DNA of 5,437 bases from positions 1 to 5,437 of the forward strand of contig JAIPDA010000161.1 of the NCBI GenBank assembly GCA_021737905.1. The letters run 5' to 3'. The position numbers were made by a program, and so were the translations under genes. Positions within the stretch are counted from its first letter, which is position 1. Each line of letters starts with the position of its first letter. This DNA is from Rhodoferax sp. Its GTDB lineage: Bacteria > Pseudomonadota > Gammaproteobacteria > Burkholderiales > Burkholderiaceae_C. Below, piece by piece: positions 1 through 4,746 of the stretch. The notes beneath the pieces are model-generated. The model saw only the letters and a program-made list of their open reading frames with translations. It was not told the origin of the DNA and did not search any database.

Positions 1-1
1 A

Positions 2-1291
2 GCGCGTGCCAAGGCGTTGGGCATGCAGGTGCTGGTGACAGACCACCACTTGCCGGCCGTGCTGGCGGGCGCCATTGTGTTGCCCGATGCCGATGTGATC
101 GTCAACCCGAACCAGCCGGCTTGCAGCTTTGAAAGCAAGGCACTGGCCGGTGTGGGCGTGATGTTTTATGTACTGCTGGCGCTGCGCGCAGAGCTGCGCC
201 AGCGTGGCGTGTTTGACGCGGCCAGCCAGCCCAAGTTAGATGCGCTGCTGCCGCTGGTGGCGCTGGGCACGGTGGCCGACGTGGCCAAGCTGGATGCCAA
301 CAACCGCCGCCTGGTGTCGCAGGGGCTCAAGCGCATTCGCGCCGGTGGCTCGCAAGCCGGCTTGGCGGCTTTGTTTGTGGCCGCTGCGCGCCAGGCCAAC
401 GCGGCCTCGGCCTTTGACTTTGGCTTTGCACTGGGCCCGCGCATCAACGCGGCGGGGCGCCTGTCAGACATGACGCTGGGCATTGAATGCCTGCTGACCG
501 ACGACCCCGCGCGGGGCGAAGAACTCGCCCGCACGCTGGACAGCATCAACCGCGATCGGCGCACCATCGAGGCCGACATGCGCGAGCAGGCCGAGCTGGC
601 GGCCGACGCGATGATTGACGAGGACGAAGAGCCGCCACCGGCCGTGGCGATTTTTGACCCGGACTTTCATGAAGGCGTGGTGGGCATCGTGGCCTCGCGC
701 ATCAAAGACAAGCTGCACCGGCCGGCTTTTGTGTTTGCGGCCAGCAGCGCGCCGGGCAAAGAGCACGAGCTCAAGGGCTCGGGCCGCTCCATTTCCGGCT
801 TTCATTTGCGTGACGCGCTGGACCTGGTGGCCAAGCGCCACCCGGGCGTGTTGCTGCGCTTTGGCGGCCACGCCATGGCGGCCGGTTGCACGGTCAATGA
901 AGAGCACTTTGACACCTTTGAACAAGCGCTGCAGCAAGTGGCGCACGAATGGCTGGACGCCGCGACCCTGACGCGCCGCCTGGCCACCGACGGCCCGCTG
1001 GCGCCGGAATACCGCCGCATTGACGTGGTGGACACGCTGCACAAAGAGGTGTGGGGCCAAGGATTTGCGGCGCCCACTTTCAGCGAAGAAGTGGAAGTGG
1101 TGTCGCAGCGGCTGGTGGGTGAAAAGCACTTGGCCCTCAAGCTCAAACACCAGGGCCAGCCGGTGGACGGCATCTGGTTTGGCCGCACCGAGTCGCTGCC
1201 GGCCAGGGTGCGATTGGCCTTCCGGCTGGACGCCGATGAATGGCAGGGCGTGCGGCGCGTGCGCTTTCTGGTGGAAGGCGCGGAGCTTTAA
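2..1291 (+). CDS. recJ: Single-stranded-DNA-specific 5'-3' exonuclease RecJ, C-terminal part (5' end outside window)
   Basis: RecJ degrades single-stranded DNA 5' to 3' in the cytoplasm during RecFOR recombination, mismatch repair and base excision repair. The visible 429 residues begin inside the DHH phosphoesterase domain. DHH is at fragment residues 14-16, in the context VTDHHLP, followed by a metal-site ADV motif with Asp at about 93 and the family motif GPRINAAGRL at 145-154. The DHHA1 domain follows, with HEGVVGIVASR, GSGRSISGFH and the nucleic-acid-binding GGHAMAAG at 288-295. The remaining C-terminal part fits the OB-like domain and ends at TAA 1289-1291. E. coli RecJ is about 577 residues, so roughly 150 residues, including the first Asp motif, should lie upstream. 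The frame is open from base 2, so the gene is cut by the window rather than broken. Internal TTG/ATG codons near base 17 are not the true start. No frameshift or lost motif is visible. Identification is secure. Confidence 0.96.
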   Translation, partial: ARAKALGMQVLVTDHHLPAVLAGAIVLPDADVIVNPNQPACSFESKALAGVGVMFYVLLALRAELRQRGVFDAASQPKLDALLPLVALGTVADVAKLDANNRRLVSQGLKRIRAGGSQAGLAALFVAAARQANAASAFDFGFALGPRINAAGRLSDMTLGIECLLTDDPARGEELARTLDSINRDRRTIEADMREQAELAADAMIDEDEEPPPAVAIFDPDFHEGVVGIVASRIKDKLHRPAFVFAASSAPGKEHELKGSGRSISGFHLRDALDLVAKRHPGVLLRFGGHAMAAGCTVNEEHFDTFEQALQQVAHEWLDAATLTRRLATDGPLAPEYRRIDVVDTLHKEVWGQGFAAPTFSEEVEVVSQRLVGEKHLALKLKHQGQPVDGIWFGRTESLPARVRLAFRLDADEWQGVRRVRFLVEGAEL

Positions 1292-1301
1292 AGCTCAGGG
1301 G

Positions 1302-1329
1302 ATGGATTCCTGCCTGCGCAGGAATGACG
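1302..1329 (-). repeat. REP-like palindromic element, opposite orientation to the downstream array
   Basis: A 28-nt element with ends ATGGAT and ATGACG contains a perfect 8-bp stem, ATTCCTGC (1306-1313) and GCAGGAAT (1318-1325), around a 4-nt loop. It starts 10 nt after the recJ stop. Its reverse complement begins CGTCAT and ends ATCCAT, the same termini as the copies at 1427 and 1493, so it belongs to the same family in inverted orientation; by hand alignment 21 of 28 positions agree. A 12-nt partial copy of its right end, GCAGGAATGACG, recurs at 1337-1348. Palindromes of this kind are scattered in intergenic DNA of many betaproteobacteria. It could fold in recJ mRNA and protect its 3' end, but it lacks a following T-run, so it is not called a terminator. 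Confidence 0.7.
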
Positions 1330-1360
1330 AAAAACAGCAGGAATGACGGACTTTTAGTTT

Positions 1361-1525
1361 CGTCATCCTCGCGAATGCGGGGATTCAGGACCCTTTCTTA
1401 ACACGGGTTTGGGCTACGCATTGGTCCGTCATCCTCGCGAATGCGGGGATCCATGACCCTTTCTTAACACGGGTTTGGGCTACGCATTGGTCCGTCATCC
1501 TCGCGAATGCGGGGATCCATGACCC
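1361..1525 (+). repeat. 66-bp tandem repeat, 2.5 copies, each starting with a REP-like palindrome
   Basis: Unit 1 is 1361-1426, unit 2 is 1427-1492, and a half unit runs 1493-1525. Units 1 and 2 agree at 64 of 66 positions, differing at 1385/1451 and 1388/1454. The half unit matches the first 33 nt of unit 2 exactly and then diverges at 1526. Each unit starts CGTCATCCTCGCG and holds a hairpin ATCCTCGC-GAAT-GCGGGGAT (8 bp with one G-U wobble in RNA), followed by a 38-nt linker that is identical in both full units. The arrangement is palindrome-linker-palindrome-linker-palindrome. Near identity suggests recent local duplication or homogenisation. The linker has no open frame and I recognise no function in it. 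The array fills most of the recJ to PHP-gene gap. It is not CRISPR: there are no unique spacers, and the repeated linkers are the same sequence. Confidence 0.9.
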
Positions 1526-1553
1526 CTTTGGGGCGCTGTTTGGGCATCAGGCC

Positions 1554-1559
1554 TAAAAT
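1554..1559 (+). promoter_or_regulatory. Candidate -10 element for the PHP phosphoesterase gene
   Basis: TAAAAT, one mismatch from TATAAT, lies exactly 6 nt before the GTG start at 1566, so transcription would begin at or within a base or two of the start codon. No convincing -35 hexamer is found 16-18 nt upstream; TTGGGG at 1528-1533 would need a 20-nt spacer. There is no Shine-Dalgarno sequence before the GTG, consistent with a leaderless transcript. It lies just after the repeat array, so a new transcription unit starting here is plausible but inferred only. Confidence 0.4.
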
Positions 1560-1565
1560 CAAACA

Positions 1566-2426
1566 GTGACTCCTCAAAACATTCTCAACGCAGACCTGCA
1601 TTGCCACTCGGTCGTCTCAGACGGCACCCTGACCCCGGAAGCGCTGGCCGAGCGCGCCCATGCCAACGGCGTGGAGTTGTGGGCGCTGACGGACCATGAC
1701 GAAATCGGCGGCCAACAGCGCGCGGCTGCCGCGGCCAAGGCGCAGGGCATGCATTACCTGACGGGCACTGAAATCTCTGTGACCTTTGCCGGCGAGACGG
1801 TGCATATCGTCGGGCTGGGTTTTGACGCCGACAACGCCGAGCTGCGCCAGGGCCTGCACAGCACCCGTAACGGCCGGCGCGAACGCGCGCAAGAAATGTC
1901 GGACGGCCTGGCCAAGGTGGGTATTTATGGCGCTTACGAAGGCGCGCTGAAGTTTGTCGGCAACCCCGAGCTGATCTCGCGCACGCACTTTGCGCGCTTT
2001 CTGGTCGAGACCGGGGTGTGCAAAGAAACTGCAGACGTCTTTCGCAAATACCTCACTGAAGGCAAGCCCGGCTTTGTGCCGCATCGCTGGGCCACGCTGC
2101 AAAACGCAGTGGGCTGGATCACCCGTGCGCACGGCGTGGCGGTGATTGCGCACCCGGCGCGCTACAAGTTCACGCCGAATGAAGAGTACGCGTTGTTCAC
2201 TGAGTTCAAGGCCCACGGCGGCCAGGCGGTCGAGGTGGTCACAGGCAGCCACAGCGCGCTTGAATATGTGAAGTACGCCGAGACAGCCATGGAGTTTGGC
2301 CTGGCGGCTTCGCGCGGCAGCGACTTTCACAGCCCCGACGAGAGCCACACCGACCTGGGCACCCTGCCCTTTTTGCCCGGCACGCTCAAGCCCGTGTGGG
2401 AACTCTTGGCAGACCGCATCCAGTGA
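1566..2426 (+). CDS. rnm: PHP-domain phosphoesterase, TrpH/YciV family (RNase AM / 3',5'-nucleoside bisphosphate phosphatase)
   Basis: This 286-residue protein is a full-length PHP metal-dependent phosphoesterase. Visible metal-site motifs in order are D-L-H-C-H (H12, H14) with D19, TDHD at 42-45, GTE at 67-69, H80, a conserved SRTHFARFLVETG block from 138, AHP at 195-197, and GSDFH at 251-255. This order and the FARFLVE, RKYL and GKPGFVP blocks match E. coli YciV/TrpH as I remember it. Known family activities are hydrolysis of 3',5'-nucleoside bisphosphates and, for E. coli RNase AM, 5'-3' trimming of rRNA 5' ends; which one dominates here is not decidable from sequence. It is cytosolic, with no signal peptide. 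The start is GTG because the metal motif begins at residue 10 and no upstream start exists in frame after the repeats. There is no Shine-Dalgarno sequence. Its stop overlaps the transporter start by 4 nt. Confidence 0.92.
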   Translation: MTPQNILNADLHCHSVVSDGTLTPEALAERAHANGVELWALTDHDEIGGQQRAAAAAKAQGMHYLTGTEISVTFAGETVHIVGLGFDADNAELRQGLHSTRNGRRERAQEMSDGLAKVGIYGAYEGALKFVGNPELISRTHFARFLVETGVCKETADVFRKYLTEGKPGFVPHRWATLQNAVGWITRAHGVAVIAHPARYKFTPNEEYALFTEFKAHGGQAVEVVTGSHSALEYVKYAETAMEFGLAASRGSDFHSPDESHTDLGTLPFLPGTLKPVWELLADRIQ

Positions 2427-3334
2427 GTTCCAGCCCGGTACGGCCGTCGGTGCTGACCGGCATTGCGTTGGTGGTCACGGCGATGGCTTTATTTGCGTCG
2501 CTGGACACCATCGCCAAACTCATCAGCACCAGCTTGCCGCTGCTGATGGCGATCTGGTTTCGGTACTCCTTTCAGGCCGTCGTCACCACGCTGGTCGTGG
2601 TGCCGCGTTTCGGCGTGGCGGTGCTCAAGACGCAGCACCCCCGGTTCCAGATGTTGCGCGGTTTACTGCTGGTAATCACCAGTTTTTTTGCATTTGCTAG
2701 CCTCAAATACCTGCCGGTGGCCGAGTTCACTGCCATTGGCACGCTGGTGCCGCTGGTCATCACACTGCTGGCGGCGCGCTTGCTGGGCGAGCAGGTGTCC
2801 AAACTGCGCTGGGTGTTGGTATTTGGCGGTTTTGCCGGGGCCATGCTGATCATCCGCCCGGGCGGCGATAACTTTATTTGGCCCATGCTGCTGCCGCTGG
2901 GCGCGGTGGTCACCTACTCCTGGTTTCAGCTGCTGACCGGCCACATGGTCAAGACAGAAAACCCGCTGACCATGCATTTGTACACCGGCTGGGTCGGCAC
3001 GCTGGTGGCTTCTTTGATGCTGCCATTTGTGTGGATGAATCCAACCCAAACAGAGCTGGGGATGCTGTTGCTGATGGGAGTTCTGGGCACAGTGGGCCAC
3101 TATTTTTTGATCCTGGCCTACACCCGCTCACCGGCATCTAACTTGACGCCTTATTTGTATGCGCAGATCGCTTTTGCCATGCTGGGCGGCTGGCTGGTGT
3201 TTTCCCAAGTGCCGGACAACTGGGCGCTGGCGGGCATTGCCGTGATTGCCGTGTGCGGTGTGGCCGGTGCCTTGCTCACCAATTACGAAAGCCGGGTGCC
3301 GGGCCAACTCCCTGTGAAGACTTTGGAAACCTGA
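2423..3334 (+). CDS. DMT-superfamily transporter with two EamA domains
   Basis: This is an inner-membrane protein of 303 residues with about ten hydrophobic segments (roughly 10-32, 39-60, 75-92, 97-120, 127-145, 150-170, 184-204, 212-230, 240-260, 267-290). It fits two tandem EamA repeats of five helices each. The block SLKYLPVAEFTAIGTLVPLV, followed by a stretch ending LGEQVSKLRW and then LIIRPG, is the characteristic end of the first EamA repeat. The equivalent in the second half is AYTRSPASNLTPYLYAQI. The DMT family exports or imports small metabolites such as amino acids, nucleotide-related compounds or S-adenosylmethionine; the substrate cannot be read here. The chosen start is GTG at 2423, whose GTGA overlaps the upstream TGA stop (2424-2426), indicating translational coupling. 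A longer start at GTG 2396 would add nine polar residues inside the upstream gene and is less likely. No strong Shine-Dalgarno is seen. The short C-terminal tail is hydrophilic. Confidence 0.9.
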   Translation: MSSSPVRPSVLTGIALVVTAMALFASLDTIAKLISTSLPLLMAIWFRYSFQAVVTTLVVVPRFGVAVLKTQHPRFQMLRGLLLVITSFFAFASLKYLPVAEFTAIGTLVPLVITLLAARLLGEQVSKLRWVLVFGGFAGAMLIIRPGGDNFIWPMLLPLGAVVTYSWFQLLTGHMVKTENPLTMHLYTGWVGTLVASLMLPFVWMNPTQTELGMLLLMGVLGTVGHYFLILAYTRSPASNLTPYLYAQIAFAMLGGWLVFSQVPDNWALAGIAVIAVCGVAGALLTNYESRVPGQLPVKTLET

Positions 3335-3356
3335 GCCCAGCAGCAGTTGTCAAGTC

Positions 3357-3992
3357 ATGGCCCAATTTTTTGAAGTGCATCCCGACAACCCGCAAGCCCG
3401 CCTGCTCAAGCAAGCGGTTGCCTTGCTGGCCGGTGGTGCCGTGGCGGCGGTGCCTACAGATTCGAGTTACGCGCTGGTCTGCCACCTGGACGACAAGGCC
3501 GCAGCAGACAGCCTGCGCCGCATTCGCGGGGTCGACGACAAGCACCACCTGACGCTGCTGTGCCGCGACCTGAGCGAGCTGGCCAACTATGCGCGGGTAG
3601 ACAACAAGCAGTTCCGCTTGCTCAAGGCGGCCACGCCAGGGCCTTACACCTTCATTCTGGAGGCCAGCAAAGAAGTGCCGCGCCGCCTGAGCCACCCTTC
3701 GCGCAAGACCATTGGCCTGCGCGTGCCCGCGCACAAAACCTTGCAGGCGCTGCTGGAGATGCACGGCGCACCGTTGCTGGCCACCACCTTGATACCGCCT
3801 GGTGAGACCGAGCCGCTCAATGACGCGCAAGACATACGCCGACAGTTTGAGCATGCGCTGGCGGCCGTGATCGATGCGGGCGCCTGCCCCATGCAAGCCA
3901 CCACAGTGATTGACCTGACGGCCATGGGCGCTGGGGGCGATGGCGTGGTGCTGCGCCAGGGCCGCGGTGACGCGGCTGTGCTGGGGCTGTGA
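3357..3992 (+). CDS. yciO: YciO-family protein (Sua5/YciO/YrdC fold)
   Basis: This 211-residue protein shares the Sua5/YrdC alpha/beta fold that binds RNA and nucleotides. It matches the YciO subfamily end to end: the N-terminus MAQFFEVHPDNPQ, PTDSSYAL at 33-40, LLCRDLSEL at 67-75, TPGPYTFIL at 93-101, KEVPRR at 105-110, KTIGLRVP at 117-124, TTVIDL at 182-187 and RQGRGD at 200-205. E. coli YciO has about 206 residues, so this is complete. Authentic TsaC/Sua5 enzymes make threonylcarbamoyl-AMP for tRNA t6A and carry a KxR and an SxN signature; here the corresponding stretches read RIRGVDDKHH and ATTLIPP, so the SxN is absent. It should therefore not be called the cell's t6A synthase, although automatic annotation often does so. 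The exact role of YciO is not settled. It starts at ATG 22 nt after the transporter stop, without a clear Shine-Dalgarno, and is probably co-transcribed with it. Confidence 0.92.
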   Translation: MAQFFEVHPDNPQARLLKQAVALLAGGAVAAVPTDSSYALVCHLDDKAAADSLRRIRGVDDKHHLTLLCRDLSELANYARVDNKQFRLLKAATPGPYTFILEASKEVPRRLSHPSRKTIGLRVPAHKTLQALLEMHGAPLLATTLIPPGETEPLNDAQDIRRQFEHALAAVIDAGACPMQATTVIDLTAMGAGGDGVVLRQGRGDAAVLGL

Positions 3993-4018
3993 GGGCCGGC
4001 TCTAGCGCTTGCGTCTGA

Positions 4019-4024
4019 GACAAT
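4019..4024 (+). promoter_or_regulatory. Candidate -10 element for the site-2 protease gene
   Basis: GACAAT lies exactly 6 nt before the ATG at 4031, the same distance as TAAAAT before the GTG at 1566. It is a weaker match to TATAAT (four of six), and no -35 hexamer is visible at the expected distance. The start has no Shine-Dalgarno sequence. The call rests mainly on the shared spacing and is tentative; read-through from yciO, 38 nt upstream, could equally supply transcription. Confidence 0.25.
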
Positions 4025-4030
4025 CCGGCC

Positions 4031-4696
4031 ATGGACTTCAACAACCTGATTCAAACGATTGCTATCTACGCCCTGCCGGTGATCTTTGCCATCACGGTGC
4101 ATGAAGCGGCGCACGGTTATGTGGCCCGCTACTTTGGCGACAACACGGCCTGGGTGCTGGGGCGTGTCACGCTCAACCCGATCAAGCACATTGATCTGGT
4201 GGGCACCATCCTCATGCCGGTGCTGCTGTATGTGGCGACGGCAGGCACCTTTTTGTTTGGTTACGCCAAGCCGGTGCCGGTCAGGTTTGGCAACTTGCGC
4301 CGGCCCAAGCAACACATGATCTGGGTGGCGCTGGCCGGCCCGGGCGCCAACTTTTTGCAAGCGCTGATGTGGGGCGTGTTGCTGTACCTGGCCAATGGCG
4401 CCGGCGTGACCGAGCGTTTTGTGCTGGAGATGTGCCGCGCCGGCATGCTGGTGAACGTGGTGATGTTTGTCTTTAACCTGTTTCCACTGCCGCCGCTGGA
4501 CGGTGGTCGGATTCTGGTGGGCCTGCTGCCCTGGCGGCAGGCGCAGCTGGTCTCGCGTGTCGAGCCCTGGGGCTTTTTCATTGTGATGGCGCTGGTGCTG
4601 ACCGGCGTGGTCAGCACCCTATGGATGAGCCCCCTGATGGGCCTGACCTTCAGCGCGTTGAAAACACTTTTGTCACCGCTGGCCATGCTGCTGTAG
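4031..4696 (+). CDS. Site-2 protease family (M50) intramembrane zinc metalloprotease
   Basis: This is a 221-residue membrane protein with the zinc-protease motif HEAAH at 24-28 inside the first hydrophobic helix, and the third ligand region NLFPLPPLDGGR at 149-160 with D157 as the probable metal ligand. Between them are GYAKPVPV at 77-84 and AGPGAN at 102-107, all typical of the compact SpoIVFB/YwhC-like branch of M50. There is no PDZ domain, unlike RseP, and no CBS domain, so this is the minimal core enzyme. Further hydrophobic segments at about 56-77, 95-121, 136-152 and 180-200 put it in the inner membrane. Family members cleave transmembrane segments of regulators or peptide substrates; no obvious substrate is encoded nearby. 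It begins at ATG 4031 without a Shine-Dalgarno sequence. Homologues next to trpS are common in betaproteobacteria as I recall, so the position looks ancestral rather than acquired. All catalytic residues are present. Confidence 0.93.
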   Translation: MDFNNLIQTIAIYALPVIFAITVHEAAHGYVARYFGDNTAWVLGRVTLNPIKHIDLVGTILMPVLLYVATAGTFLFGYAKPVPVRFGNLRRPKQHMIWVALAGPGANFLQALMWGVLLYLANGAGVTERFVLEMCRAGMLVNVVMFVFNLFPLPPLDGGRILVGLLPWRQAQLVSRVEPWGFFIVMALVLTGVVSTLWMSPLMGLTFSALKTLLSPLAMLL

Positions 4697-4714
4697 GCTG
4701 CGAAGCAGCTTCTT
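4695..4714 (+). terminator. Weak candidate intrinsic terminator or leader hairpin between the protease gene and trpS
   Basis: GCTGC (4697-4701), loop GAA and GCAGC (4705-4709) make a perfect 5-bp stem that extends to 7 bp with one G-U and one A-U pair (4695-4696 with 4710-4711). It begins at the protease stop codon. TTCTT follows immediately, and a run of six T at 4725-4730 lies 15 nt further on. The stem is short and the adjacent T-tract is interrupted, so full termination is doubtful; partial termination or an mRNA-end hairpin are alternatives. Confidence 0.35.
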
Positions 4715-4746
4715 AACCTGATTATTTTTTACTCACCTGAACACCC

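Noticed and set aside
464..1150. Long minus-strand open frame (about 228 codons) opposite recJ
   Set aside because: It is a shadow of the GC-rich recJ codons, with His/Arg/Gln-rich composition and no recognisable domain, while the + strand carries clear RecJ motifs.
1283..1296. Perfect 14-bp palindrome GAGCTTT/AAAGCTC across the recJ stop codon, considered as a terminator or operator
   Set aside because: It has no loop and no following T-run, and part of it encodes the last RecJ residues; most likely coincidental.
1361..1525. CRISPR array
   Set aside because: The repeated 38-nt segments between palindromes are identical to each other rather than unique spacers, only 2.5 units exist and no cas gene is present.
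1617..2348. Minus-strand open frame (about 243 codons) opposite the PHP gene
   Set aside because: It is antisense to a gene with all metal motifs intact; its composition is that of a shadow frame and no domain is seen.
2683..2689. Run of seven T in the transporter gene as a phase-variable tract
   Set aside because: It encodes Phe codons in a membrane helix, is short, and the frame is intact; nothing else suggests phase variation.
3357..3992. Annotation as the t6A-forming threonylcarbamoyl-AMP synthase TsaC/Sua5
   Set aside because: Full-length similarity is to YciO and the SxN signature is missing, so the YciO label is preferred.
3644..4360. Minus-strand open frame spanning yciO and the protease gene
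   Set aside because: It runs across two well-identified genes and an intergenic gap, with no domain or start signal of its own.
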